Assembly: GCA_963835705.1 (NCBI GenBank)
Contig: CAWIGR010000020.1
Coordinates: 124,001-188,000 of the forward strand
Direction of reading: 5' to 3'
Source of the DNA: JACVRW01 sp963835705
Lineage (GTDB): Bacteria > Actinomycetota > Thermoleophilia > Solirubrobacterales > Thermoleophilaceae
DNA length: 64,000 nucleotides
Shown here: in pieces, positions 46,201 through 55,700 of the stretch
Position numbering within the stretch: the first letter of the stretch is position 1
Layout: every line of letters starts with the position of its first letter
Program-made: the position numbers and the translations under genes
The notes under the pieces: model-generated
What the model saw: only the letters and a program-made list of their open reading frames with translations
Databases searched by the model: none
What the model was told of the DNA's origin: nothing

Positions 46201-46518
46201 GATCCGAGCGGGTCACCCGGGCGCTTCTTCGTGGTCGAGCAGCCGCCGACCGAGCCGATGTTCGGGCTCGACGAGGACGACGCGCCGCGGCCCGACCCCC
46301 CCAACCGCTGGAGGGACCTGTCGTGGGGCCATCTCGCCCGAACACGCCCCGTCGGCCAGGTTCGCTTCGCCGAGGCCGGCGCGTTCGGGGGGCCGCTCAC
46401 GCGCGAGGGGCTGACGTGGGGCGCCACGGCGGCCGATCACGCCGCGATCACGCTGCAGGACCCCGTCCGCGTCGCCGTTCACGCACGCGACCTGTTCGCG
46501 GCCGCGGAGGAGGGCTGA
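43258..46518 (+). CDS. Unrecognised 1086-aa protein with a Gly-Pro-Val collagen-like run
   Basis: I do not recognise the family. GTG at 43258 overlaps the DUF6603 stop (GTGA), which fixes the start; the frame is open 936 codons further upstream but that is shadow of the DUF6603 gene. No signal peptide or membrane helix. Visible features: SKPVYEFLPWLRS at the start, a domain with PWAVLVVVDETPGVSLEPRQ, a helical middle (PPPWFEQLNLEPTSRAAAGL), and at about residues 644-660 a run of Gly-Pro-hydrophobic triplets (PVGPIGPVGPVGPVGP), followed by AESTQLVFGTAARRP. The C-terminus (DLSWGHLARTRPVGQVRFAE) is well ordered. Length and lack of repeats suggest a structural or scaffold protein; this is inference. 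Confidence 0.75.
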   Translation: MSKPVYEFLPWLRSSAGSAVRAPDGEGDLPARAGFEVGVHLNEGAVAATTTRLEVAGPGDVVGIDPRHVVRRVPSPGTSDFEPNLFCTIEFDRPELPWLATPAGPNTGTQRLRPWAVLVVVDETPGVSLEPRQPLPVLRITAPASPDEQLPDLAESWAWAHAQVLVEDGDTATAAGIARTNPALALSRLICPRRLVPARPYIACVVPAFDLGARRGLGNVAPGTTAGPAWRRGSGTDPLELPVYLHWRFATGEAGDFETLARRLAARELPDELGRRALFVGAGGPGLPEIAAGGGAIADLGGALVPAGRTLVELDAAVAGRLATALEAATAADGGASGDEVRAPRYGAAAIGGAPPPWFEQLNLEPTSRAAAGLGSRAVREHQEELVFGAWSQAGQLGEANDKLRGLDFAAAVGGSLRRRHLTPLTVGQAMQATGPSLHRIAHAAASAARALHDSPVPDEFVDPRYRKAVSMAARRGAALDRAAPVAEALNTGAVRPEPPPVPPDGAVATVIRAQLTAGASAPAEIPGTGISLDAAIAAGLAGTTAGGEDVAVDVGHVRAQPLPAAFEPVRELTVLGAVAAGVASATGIVAEHEGNRVIVDGGTRISSAPGPRVVMGESFTVPGTVFVREIITRPTRRDRPPVGPVGPIGPVGPVGPVGPRPPVRVQHVTEIDRGTLGQLLEAESTQLVFGTAARRPALHLRTPAFLEQFVIPNVLVELPGGRPTTTAPLDPGSPARLQGALVAHLEATVDTPVGETVREPADLGALGRALGAATDPAAWSVARARAAVATGPAIGDDPLTLGRVRGAPQLTRPLAELLAAIDPDLLVPGIAALPADSVSLFQTDTRFAQAALAGANHELGRELLWRGFPLDPAATPLDRFWRRSRPLPDVSPMLDWAGGLGDAFDLAGDDQQIVLLLRSGLVLRYPGTILQLIDASWTPEGKRIPKEQSNPEPPIFAGRLDPDVLYAGFDRSLADVLGADDPSGSPGRFFVVEQPPTEPMFGLDEDDAPRPDPPNRWRDLSWGHLARTRPVGQVRFAEAGAFGGPLTREGLTWGATAADHAAITLQDPVRVAVHARDLFAAAEEG

Positions 46519-46520
46519 CG

Positions 46521-49500
46521 ATGGCGCTCGACCTCGCCCGCCTCGCCGAGCTGCGCCGCGCGCTCGCCGCCAGCGAGACGGACCTCGACGAGGTCCGCGC
46601 CGCGCTTCAGGCGGCGCGCGCGGCGGAGCGCGCGGCGCGGCGCGCGAACGACCTCGACGCCGCCGCCGCGCACCGCGCGGCGTTCAGGGCGGCCGCCACG
46701 CGACGGCGCCGGCTCCTGGAGCGTCGCGCCGCAACGCTCGAGAGGATCGAGGCGCTGCGGCGCGCGGGCGAAGCCGAGCTCGCCGCGCCGGAGGCGCGCT
46801 TCCACGGCCACGGCGCCGGCCTGCCGGTGCTGCTGCTGCCGCTGCGGATCGAGACGCGCTTCCTCCCCGTGGATGGCGACCCCGTCGAGCTCGTGGTGCG
46901 CATCTATCCCGACGAGGTCCACATCGATGACCACGACCCCGCGCTCACCCCGAGCGAGGAGGCCGACGGGCGGGAGTACTGGCGTGCGGTCTGGCGGGCC
47001 GGGCCCGGCAGCGACGGGGGCCCCGCCTGGGAGCGGCTCCGCGACCTCCACGGCGCGCCGCGTGCGGCGTGGCTCGTCCGCTCGACCAAACCGCGCAACC
47101 CCGGCAGCCGGCCGGACACGCCCCTCGGCGAGGGGGAGCCGCTTCAGCCGAAGCCGCAATTCCCGGCGCCCCCGCGCCGCCCGGAGGGGTCCGCGCGCGC
47201 CACGCGCGTCGCCTGGCTGCCGGACCGCTTCGCCGCCGTCGGCTACGTGGCCGGAGCGCCGGCGGTCACCGCCTGGGGCGAGCTGGTCGCCGAGGAGCTT
47301 CTCGCCGGCCCGGTCGAGGACCCGGTCGCCAAGGATGCCGATCCGCTCGGGCCCGGCGCGGACGTGGACGAGCTCGACATCCCGGAGCTCGACTGGCTGA
47401 TCGACCTCGACGCCGCGGTCACGGCGGGGATGGCGATCCGCATCCCTCTCGACGACCGGATCCGCGCAGGGCTCGAGCGGCTCGTCGTGGTCGGCGTCCG
47501 CACGGACGGGACGCCGGAGACGCTCGCGCACGACCTCGAACGCCTGCTCGAGGCGCACGCGCATTCGAGCGGCGTGGAGATCGCCGCGCCGGGCCGGTCG
47601 ACGAACGACGCGGCCGGGCCGCCGCCCGCGCCGCCACCATTGCTCAACCGGCTGGAGCTCGCGCCCGAGAGTGCCGGCGGCCGCCTCGCCGCGGCGCTCG
47701 GGCTCAAGCCGGCGCAACTCGCAACCCTCCCGGGCGCCGAGCCGGGCGACCCGGCACGCGCGATGAACGCGCTGTTGTGGCCGTCGACCCTCGGCTACTA
47801 CCTCGAGCAGCTTGCGCTGCCCGCGCTCGGCGACGACGCCATAGACGCCGCCCGCCGCTGGTTCATCGACCACGTCCGCGGCCGTGGACCGCTCCCCGCG
47901 CTGATCGTCGGCGCGCAGCCCTACGGCATCCTGCCCGTCACGGTCGCGGGGCGCCTGCGGCCGGAGGACGCCTTTGCCGGCGAGCTCGCCGCGCTGCTCG
48001 GACGGATGCGCGGCTGGTGGCGCGAGGCCGCAACGCGAGCGCCGCGGCTCGGGCGCACCGGCGACACGGAGGCCGACCTCAACGAGGTGCTGGGCCAGGC
48101 GCCCGTGATGCAGCGGCTGCGGATCCGGGAGGGACTGGGGCGGCACTATCTCGAGAACCTCTACCGGCACGGGGCCACCGCCGCGCCGGTCGGCGCGCCG
48201 GCGCTGGACCAGCAGCGGCTCCTGGCGGGCGCGCTGCTGTCCACGCTCTCGGAAAGGAGGGTCGAGGCGCGCGTCGCGGAGATCGCGTTGCGCATGCGGT
48301 CGAGCCTCTTCCGCGCCCCGCTCGTGACCGCGACGCCGTCCGACGAGCCGCTCGAGGACGACTACCTCGGCGCGACGCGCGCAGCGCTGACCGGAGCGAG
48401 CCCCGCCGCCGGGGTGCGCGCCTTGCCCGAGAACGGGCCACTGCTCGGGCGGCTCGCGCGCCACGGCGCGCTTCTCTCGCTGGGCGACGGCGCTGGACGC
48501 GTGCTGCGAGACGCGAGCGGCCTGCCCAGCAGGGTGCTGATGGAGGCCGAGCTGGTAGACGTCGAGCGCGCGCAGGGCACGCGCACCAGCACACGCCGGC
48601 TGGAGGAGCAGGTCACAATCGCGGGCGCCACAGCCACCGCGGCCGACGTCCTGATCGACGGCGCGCGGCAGGCCGGCTTCGGCCGGATGGACGCGGTCGT
48701 GGCCGTCGAGGCGCTCGACGAGCTCGTGAGGGGCGCCGCCCACCGCCGCCACGCTGCCCTTCTCGAGTACGAGTGGGCGCTCGCTCGGCTCGCCTCGGAG
48801 TCGTCTGCAAGCCTCGACCTGCTGCTGCGCGAGGCCTTCGACACGGTCAGCCACCGGCTCGACGCGTGGCTCAGCTCGCTCGCCTGGCAGCGGCTGCTCG
48901 CCCAGCGCGCGAGCGCGCCGGCCGGCCTGCACGTGGGGGCCTACGGCATCGTCGAGGGCCTGCGCCCGGCGCCGCGGCTGCAACCGGCCCCCGGCGGGCC
49001 GGGGCTGTTCGAGGATCCCGGCGCCGGCTACGTGCACGCGCCGTCGCTGGACCAGGCCGCGGCCGCGGCCGTGCTTCGCGCCGGCTACCTCGCTCACGGC
49101 CGCGGCGACGCGTTCGCCGTCGACCTGTCCTCGGCGCGCGTGCGCGCCGCCCTGGCCGTGGTCGATGCGCTGCGCGCCGGCCATGCTCTCGGCGCCGTGC
49201 TCGGCTATCGCTTCGAGCGGCGGCTGCAGGAGCTCGGCCTCGACCGGTACGTGCCGGTCTTCCGCGGAGTCGCGCCGCTGCACGGGGAGACGGGCGCCAC
49301 CGAGACCCAGGTCGCCGACGGGCTGGCGCTGCGCGACCGCTTCGCAGAGCGGGGGCGCCTGGCCGACCACCGGCTCCCCGGCGCCGCTCCCGACGACCCC
49401 CGCTTCGAGCAAGAGCCGGCACTCGACCCGGCGGGGTTCGCGCGGGTCGTCGGGGGGATCGTGGACGAGCTGGACGATCTCGTCGACGCCGTCTCGGACC

Positions 49501-51047
49501 TCATGCTCGCCGACGCGGCGCACGCGAGCGTGCAGGGCAACCGGGCGCGGGCGCGAGCCATCGCCGACGCGGCCCGGGCGGGCACCTTGCCGCCGGAGCC
49601 CGAGGTGGCGCGCACTCCGCGCACCGGCGTGGCATTCACGAACCGGATCGCCGTCGCGATGAATCGTGCAACCGGCGCGGCGCGCGGCTGGCCCCGGGCC
49701 CCACGCCGGCCGCGCCAGATCGCCGAGCCGCGCCTCGACCGCTGGGCCGGCGCCGCCCTGGGCAACCCATCGAACCTGGTGCAGGCGCTGCGGATCGGCT
49801 CTCCTACGGGAGACGAGACCACGGTCAAGGTGTCGGTAGCCAATCTCGGCATCGCCGCGCTCGACGTGGTGCACGGCGTCCGCGGCGCCGGCGCGAGCGG
49901 GCGTTGTGAGCTCGACGAGCGCTTCGTCGGCGCCGCCGAGGTGATGGCCGGACTCGAGGGCGCAACGATCGAGCCGGCCGGCGATCCGCCCTGGCGCGCG
50001 CTCGCGACCGAGCTCCATTCGCTCCTCTCGTCCGCGCGGCCCTTGGCGCCCCCGGACCTCGTGCCGGCCGGCGAGACCCCCGGCGCGATCGACGAGGCGG
50101 AGTGGACGCAGCGCGCGGACGCCCTCAGGGACGCGCTGGCCGAGGCCGTCGAGACGCTCGACCGAGCCGTCGCGGCCGGCGACACCCCTGGAATGCTCGC
50201 TGCAGCCGGGCGCCTCTCCGACTTCGGGCTGGCGGACGGCATCGGCAGCGCGCGCGCTGCGGACCCGGCCGCCGCGGCCGCGGACGTGCTGCTCGACGCG
50301 CGCGTCAGGCTCGACCGCGACGATCCCTCCAACCCACCGGGAGAGCGGATCGCGGCCGTGCTCGGCGAGGACTTCCGCTCGGTGCCGCTCGTCACCGCCG
50401 GTGGGCGCCGCGAGCTGGCGGCCACGCTCGCGCGCAGCAAGGAGCTGCAGGGCGGCGACGGGCTGGCGGCCGCCGGCTGGCTGGCGGGTGTGGGGCGGGT
50501 CCGGCCGGAGGCGGATCGGCTCGCCCGCGTGACGGCGCTCGGCGATGCCCTTTCGGCCTCCGGTCCGCGTCTAAAGGTCGGCCAGCTGCCCCACGACCCC
50601 GCCCCGGCGCGGCGCTGGATCGGCCTCGAGATCGGTCGGGAGGCCCCGCCCATCCAGGTCGCGTTCGTGGTCAGCTCCGCGGACAAGCTCGACCCGGCCC
50701 GGCCGGTCGCGGGGCTGCTCGTGGACGAGTGGGCGGATGTGGTTCCGCGCGCGGACGAAACGACGGCGCTGGCGCTGCATTTCGACAGGCCGAGCACGGA
50801 GGCTCCGAACTCCGCGCTGCTCGCCGTCCACCCGGGAGACCGCGAAGCGTGGGACCTCGCGACGCTCACCGACACGGTCGTCGAGGCGGTGGAGCTCGCG
50901 CGGGTGAGAGCCGTCGACCTGCAGTCGCTCCACATGGTGGGCCGCCTGCTGCCGGCCACCTACCTGCCTCGGAATGTCACCGGCGACACGACGTCGCTGG
51001 ACTTCACTCATGTCGACTTCGACGCAAACGTGTTCGCGGATCAATGA
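46521..51047 (+). CDS. Unrecognised 1508-aa protein with N-terminal coiled coil
   Basis: ATG at 46521, two bases after the previous stop. Residues 1-95 form a charged Ala/Arg/Leu coiled coil (LARLAELRRALAASETDLDE onward). Then comes a domain with LPVLLLPLRIETRFLPVDGD and RIYPDEVHIDDHDPALTPSE, followed by REYWRAVWRAG, a mixed alpha/beta middle (FIDHVRGRGPLPALIVGAQP, YGILPV), a long helical part, and an end with PPIQVAFVVSSADKLDP, LLVDEWADVVPR and ALALHFDRPSTEAPNSAL. The intact frame over 4.5 kb, without membrane helices, indicates a functional cytosolic or assembled protein. I know no family name for it. The stop overlaps the next ATG (ATGA). Confidence 0.75.
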   Translation: MALDLARLAELRRALAASETDLDEVRAALQAARAAERAARRANDLDAAAAHRAAFRAAATRRRRLLERRAATLERIEALRRAGEAELAAPEARFHGHGAGLPVLLLPLRIETRFLPVDGDPVELVVRIYPDEVHIDDHDPALTPSEEADGREYWRAVWRAGPGSDGGPAWERLRDLHGAPRAAWLVRSTKPRNPGSRPDTPLGEGEPLQPKPQFPAPPRRPEGSARATRVAWLPDRFAAVGYVAGAPAVTAWGELVAEELLAGPVEDPVAKDADPLGPGADVDELDIPELDWLIDLDAAVTAGMAIRIPLDDRIRAGLERLVVVGVRTDGTPETLAHDLERLLEAHAHSSGVEIAAPGRSTNDAAGPPPAPPPLLNRLELAPESAGGRLAAALGLKPAQLATLPGAEPGDPARAMNALLWPSTLGYYLEQLALPALGDDAIDAARRWFIDHVRGRGPLPALIVGAQPYGILPVTVAGRLRPEDAFAGELAALLGRMRGWWREAATRAPRLGRTGDTEADLNEVLGQAPVMQRLRIREGLGRHYLENLYRHGATAAPVGAPALDQQRLLAGALLSTLSERRVEARVAEIALRMRSSLFRAPLVTATPSDEPLEDDYLGATRAALTGASPAAGVRALPENGPLLGRLARHGALLSLGDGAGRVLRDASGLPSRVLMEAELVDVERAQGTRTSTRRLEEQVTIAGATATAADVLIDGARQAGFGRMDAVVAVEALDELVRGAAHRRHAALLEYEWALARLASESSASLDLLLREAFDTVSHRLDAWLSSLAWQRLLAQRASAPAGLHVGAYGIVEGLRPAPRLQPAPGGPGLFEDPGAGYVHAPSLDQAAAAAVLRAGYLAHGRGDAFAVDLSSARVRAALAVVDALRAGHALGAVLGYRFERRLQELGLDRYVPVFRGVAPLHGETGATETQVADGLALRDRFAERGRLADHRLPGAAPDDPRFEQEPALDPAGFARVVGGIVDELDDLVDAVSDLMLADAAHASVQGNRARARAIADAARAGTLPPEPEVARTPRTGVAFTNRIAVAMNRATGAARGWPRAPRRPRQIAEPRLDRWAGAALGNPSNLVQALRIGSPTGDETTVKVSVANLGIAALDVVHGVRGAGASGRCELDERFVGAAEVMAGLEGATIEPAGDPPWRALATELHSLLSSARPLAPPDLVPAGETPGAIDEAEWTQRADALRDALAEAVETLDRAVAAGDTPGMLAAAGRLSDFGLADGIGSARAADPAAAAADVLLDARVRLDRDDPSNPPGERIAAVLGEDFRSVPLVTAGGRRELAATLARSKELQGGDGLAAAGWLAGVGRVRPEADRLARVTALGDALSASGPRLKVGQLPHDPAPARRWIGLEIGREAPPIQVAFVVSSADKLDPARPVAGLLVDEWADVVPRADETTALALHFDRPSTEAPNSALLAVHPGDREAWDLATLTDTVVEAVELARVRAVDLQSLHMVGRLLPATYLPRNVTGDTTSLDFTHVDFDANVFADQ

Positions 51048-52687
51048 GCTCGATCACCACTTGGAACCGGCTCGAGCCCTCCCCGCGCACGCCGTCGCTG
51101 GCGGCGAGCCTCGAGGCGCGGATCGCCGACCCGCTGTGGTTCCTCGCGCGTCAGTGGCAGCTCGGCGAGCTGGCGGGCCAGGACAGCGGCTCGCCGGTCG
51201 AGGCACGCAGCGTCGCGACGGCCGCTCCGCTTGCAAGGCTGCGCGGCCGCGACGGCACGGTCGCGCCGCTCGACATCGAGAAGGCGCCCCTCGAGGCGCT
51301 CGTCGAGCAGGAGGCCCCGCGGCTCACCGACCGCCTCGCGCTCGACGCGGGAGCGCACTTCCTGCGGCTGCTCGACCGCGAGGAAGTGCGCGTTCAGCGC
51401 GCCAAGGTCACACGCGCCTTCCCGTTCGCTCCGGGCGCCGACGCACCGGCCTTCGTGCGGGCGCTCGCGGCGTCGGTCCCCGATGGGCGCAAGCTGGACA
51501 GCGCGCTGGGGGCCTCTCGCGACGAGGTCGCCCGGCGGCTCGGGATCCGGCGTGGCGACCGCCCGGGCTTCAAGCGCGCCGCGGCGGCGTTTCGCACCTG
51601 GCTCTCGGAGCTCGTACCACGCCGGCCGGCGCGCGTCCACACGTGGGATCCGCAACGGCTCGAGCACCGATTCGGCGTCGAGGCGGAGCTCCCCGGCGAG
51701 ACGATTCGGCTCGACGCCGACGAGTACCCGGGCGGCCACCTCGACTGGTTTGCCTTTCACCAGGCCGAGCGCGCGCCGGTCAGAGACGACACCCGGGCCG
51801 GGCGTACCACCGTCCGGGCCGTGATCCCCACGCCGGTGACGTTCCCGGGCATGCCGCGCAGCCGCTTCTGGGAGATCGAGCCGCGCACCGTGGACCTCTC
51901 CGCCATCGACACCTCGGCCGACGACCTGGTCGGAATGCTGCTCGTCGAGTTCAGCGTCGCCTACGGCGATGACTGGTTCCTCGCGCCGATCGACGCGCCC
52001 GTCGGGCACGTCATCGCGATCGATTCGCTCGTGGTGACCGACAGCTTCGGCGTGCGCACGCGCATCCGCTCGAGCCGCGAGGTGGACGGGGCGAGCTCGC
52101 CATGGCGGATGTTCGACCTGGGGGCGGAACGGCCGCAGGACGACGTGCTGCTGCTGCCTCCCAGCATCGCCGCCAGGGTGGAGGGTCCACCCGTGGAACG
52201 AGTGGTGATGGCGCGCGACGAGATGGCGAACATTGCCTGGGGGATCGAGGAACGCGTGGACCGCGGCGACGGCGCCCCGAGCGAGCGCAGCGGCGACCTC
52301 CCACTCGAGGATCTGCGCCGCCGCGCGCTGGCCGCCGCGTCGGGCGCCGAGCTGTGGTGGCAGCTGATGACCGACGTGCCCGCGAGCTGGTTCCCGCTGG
52401 TGCCCGTCGGCCGGGCCGGCGAGCGGCCGACCGGGCTCGAGCTGCGCCACTTCCGCGGCGACGACGGGGAGCTCGTCGATCCCGCCGGCCGCGTCCTTCG
52501 GGAGCTCGACGACGTCATGCTCTTCGGCGAAGAGGTCCCGCGGGCCGGCGTGACCGTGGAGCGCGCAACACAGCGCGCGCGCTGGCTCCTCGGCCGGACG
52601 GCGTTGTGGACCGGCCGCCACGCGCGCCCGGGACGTGGCGAGCTGCGCAGCGGCCTGCGCTTCGACGCCACCGATCCGCCGGAGTAG
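51044..52687 (+). CDS. Unrecognised 547-aa protein of the DUF6603 operon
   Basis: ATG at 51044 overlaps the preceding stop (ATGA). The N-terminus is strongly patterned (WNRLEPSPRT, EARIADPLWFLARQWQLGEL, AGQDSGSPVEA), then a helical part, then EYPGGHLDWFAFHQ, RFWEIEPRTVDLS, LLVEFSVAYGDDWFLAPIDA and a C-terminus ARWLLGRTALWTGRHARPGR. No signal peptide, no membrane helix, no metal or nucleotide motif that I can name. Its ordered aromatic blocks and tight coupling to the two longer proteins suggest that the three act in one complex. No function assigned. Confidence 0.75.
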   Translation: MSSITTWNRLEPSPRTPSLAASLEARIADPLWFLARQWQLGELAGQDSGSPVEARSVATAAPLARLRGRDGTVAPLDIEKAPLEALVEQEAPRLTDRLALDAGAHFLRLLDREEVRVQRAKVTRAFPFAPGADAPAFVRALAASVPDGRKLDSALGASRDEVARRLGIRRGDRPGFKRAAAAFRTWLSELVPRRPARVHTWDPQRLEHRFGVEAELPGETIRLDADEYPGGHLDWFAFHQAERAPVRDDTRAGRTTVRAVIPTPVTFPGMPRSRFWEIEPRTVDLSAIDTSADDLVGMLLVEFSVAYGDDWFLAPIDAPVGHVIAIDSLVVTDSFGVRTRIRSSREVDGASSPWRMFDLGAERPQDDVLLLPPSIAARVEGPPVERVVMARDEMANIAWGIEERVDRGDGAPSERSGDLPLEDLRRRALAAASGAELWWQLMTDVPASWFPLVPVGRAGERPTGLELRHFRGDDGELVDPAGRVLRELDDVMLFGEEVPRAGVTVERATQRARWLLGRTALWTGRHARPGRGELRSGLRFDATDPPE

Positions 52688-52753
52688 GGCGGAGCCGGGG
52701 CGCAGAGCTTGCATCCACCGTCTCGGGAGGGTTCAATCGGCGGTGGAGTCGCC

Positions 52754-55700
52754 ATGGCGACCGCCCCCCAAACGAAGCTCGACCCCCGCCAAGAGGCGCG
52801 CGCAGTCCGGCCGGACGCGTTCCTCACGTACGCGCGCGAGGACAGCGACGTGGTCGAGCGGCTCATCGCCGGCCTCGACGAGCACGACAAGGCCGTCTGG
52901 GTCGACAGGGAGGAGATCCCCTTCAGCACGTCCTGGCGAGAGCGGGCGCACGCGGGCATCGAGGCGGCGAAGGCCGTGGTCGTCGTGCTCAGCGAGCACT
53001 GGCTCGGGTCGCCCGCATGCCGCTGGGAGCTCGAGCAGGCGGTGCAGAGGAACAAACGGCTCGTGCCGGTGCTCGCCGGCCCCGACCTCCCTGCGGAGAG
53101 CCTCCCCTCGGAGCTCGCCGACCTGGCCTGGATCCCGCTCCGCGAGAAGTCGGCGATCGAGGAGCTCGTGCGCACGCTCGATACCGACGTCGGGTGGCGC
53201 GACAGGCATGCCCGGCTCCTCGTGCGCGCGGTCGAGTGGGATCGGCAGCAGCGCGACGCAAGCTACCTCCTCCGCGGCAGCGACCTCCGCGCCGCCGAGG
53301 CATGGCTCGACGAGCAGGACAAGCACGAGCAGCGGGCGCTCCCGCTCCAGTCTGAATACATCCTCGCTGGTCGCCGGGCCACGAGCCGCCGTCAGCGGAC
53401 CTGGCTCCTGATCGGAGCGCTGGCACTCGGCGTTGCGGTCGTGCTCGCCGTGCTTGCGTACTGGCAGCGGGGCGTCGCGGTCGACAATGAGCGCGAGGCG
53501 AACGAGCAGCGCCGGGCCGCGGTCGAGAACGCGCGGCAGGCCCGCTCCCGCGAGCTGGCCGCGACGGCGATGGCGGAGCTCGACAGCGATCCGGAGCTGT
53601 CTCTGCTGCTGGGAATCGAAGCCGCCAAGGTGGCTCCCACGGCTCAGGCCCAGGAGGCGCTTCGGGCGGCCCTGCCTCGCACACGCACCGCGGCTGCGCT
53701 CCCACACGAGGGCCTCGAGGACGTGGCGCTGAGTGCCACGGGCGCCGCAGTCACCGGTGGGACCGACACCCTTGCGCGGGTCTGGGATCTTGGGGCCGGC
53801 CGTCGGATCGCGACGCTGCGCGGCCACCGGACCGGCCTCTACGGCGAGGCGATGCGGGGCGTGATGGGCGTGGCGGTGGCCGAGGATGCCGGCGTCGCCG
53901 TAACCGCTGGCGTGGACGGGACCGCGCGGGTGTGGAACGCTCGCTCCGGCGAGCAGCTGCACGTGATGAGGGGCCACCGCGGCCCCATTCTCGATGTGGC
54001 CCTCTCGCCCGATGGCCGCGTTCTCGCAACGGCCGGCGAGGACGGCACGGTCAGGGCTTGGGACCGCGATACGGGAGTTCAGCGGTACGTCGAGCGGACA
54101 CGTGGGTCCGCGCTGACCGACGTCCGCTTCAGTCCCGATGGCAGGCTACTCGCGACCGCCTTTATCGACACCGGATTCGGCTCCACCGGGGTTACGGTGC
54201 GAGAAGCGACCACGGGCCGGCCGATCGCCCGGCCGGCCACCGGGCAGGTCTTCCAGCTCGAGTTCAGCCCCGACAGCAGGCGACTCGCCACGGTCGGGGT
54301 CGGCAGCTCAGCGCGGGTGTGGGACGCGCGGACCGGCGAGCGGCTGGCGGAGGTCCCAGGCCACGGCCGGACTGCGAGCGCATTGGCCTTCTCCCCTGAT
54401 GGGGGCATTGTCGCCTCGGGGGGCGAGAACGGCAGCGTCAAGCTGTTCGAGGCTGAGGGCGGACGCGTCGTGCAAACGCTCCAGGGGCACCGCGGATCGG
54501 TGAGTGACATCTCGTTCGACGCCGACGGGCGGCTCATCGCCACCGCTGCAACCGACGAGACGGCGCAGGTCTGGGACGTCGCGACCGGCCGCCGCCTGCG
54601 AACGCTGCGCGGCCACCGCGCGCCGGTGTGGTTCGTGGACTTCGAGCCGAGGGGCGACCGCGTCGTCACAGCGGGAGCGGACGGGAAGCTGCGCTTGTGG
54701 GCCACGCCCGTGGAACGCCCGAGTGTCGAGCTGCGCGGGCACGAGGAAGTGGTCAACGATCTCGCATTCTCCCCGGACGGCGGGCGGGTGGCCACGGCGA
54801 GCGAGGACGGGACAAGCCGCATCTGGGACGTCCGCGGCCGGCGGTCACCCGTGACGGTGCGCCACGACGCCTCGGTGCCCGCGGTGGCGTTCAGCACAGA
54901 CGGACGGGTGCTACTAACGGCGGGCTTCGGGCCGGCGCGACTGTGGGACGCCCAAGACGGGAGCGAGGTGGCGGTACTGACCAAGAGGCTCGGGAGCGGC
55001 GGAACCTTCACCGCCGACTCGCGGCACGTCGTAGTGGAGACCGGAGCGGTGTGGGATCTTGACGGCCGGCGAGCGGGTAGGCTGCCGCGACTCGCCCGGC
55101 CGCCCGAGGCGGCGCCGCAGGGGATGTTCGCCACGCCACTCGATGGGCCTGCGGGCGTGTTCGAGATCCCGTCCGGACGCAGGCTGACCGCGTTCCGTGG
55201 CCAGGCGGGGCTTGACGCGAGGGGAGGAGCCATCAGCCCGGACGGGCGGACGGCGGCGATCGCAAGCGACGACGGCGTGTGGCTTTGGAACGCGGTGACC
55301 GGGCAACGGCTGAGCCGCCTGCCCGGGGCCGAGGCGGTTTCCGAGTTCAGCCGGGATGGCAACCGGCTGATCACGACGAGCGGCACGGAAGTCCGGCTCT
55401 GGGACGTCGCTCGGCGGCGGCCGCTCGCCGACCTCCCCCACCCCTATCCGGTCGGCCAACCGGTCTTCAGCCCAGACGGCCGCCTCGTGCTCACCCCGAG
55501 CTGGGACGGCTGGGCCCGCGTCTGGGAGGCGCGCACCGGCCGGCAGATCGACAAGCTGGAGGGCCGCTCAACCGAGGAATACAGCGAGAGCTTCACCCCG
55601 GTGGCCGCGTTCGGCCGCGACGGCACGACCGTGGCAGCGGCGACGGGGGGACGGACCGCCTTCGTACACGACTGCCGGCTCTGCGCCCCGCTCGCCGGCC

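Noticed and set aside
46479..50018. 1179-codon open frame on the minus strand
   Set aside because: Antisense shadow of the 1508-aa gene; Arg/Gly/Ala-rich low-complexity translation typical of the complementary frame in GC-rich DNA.
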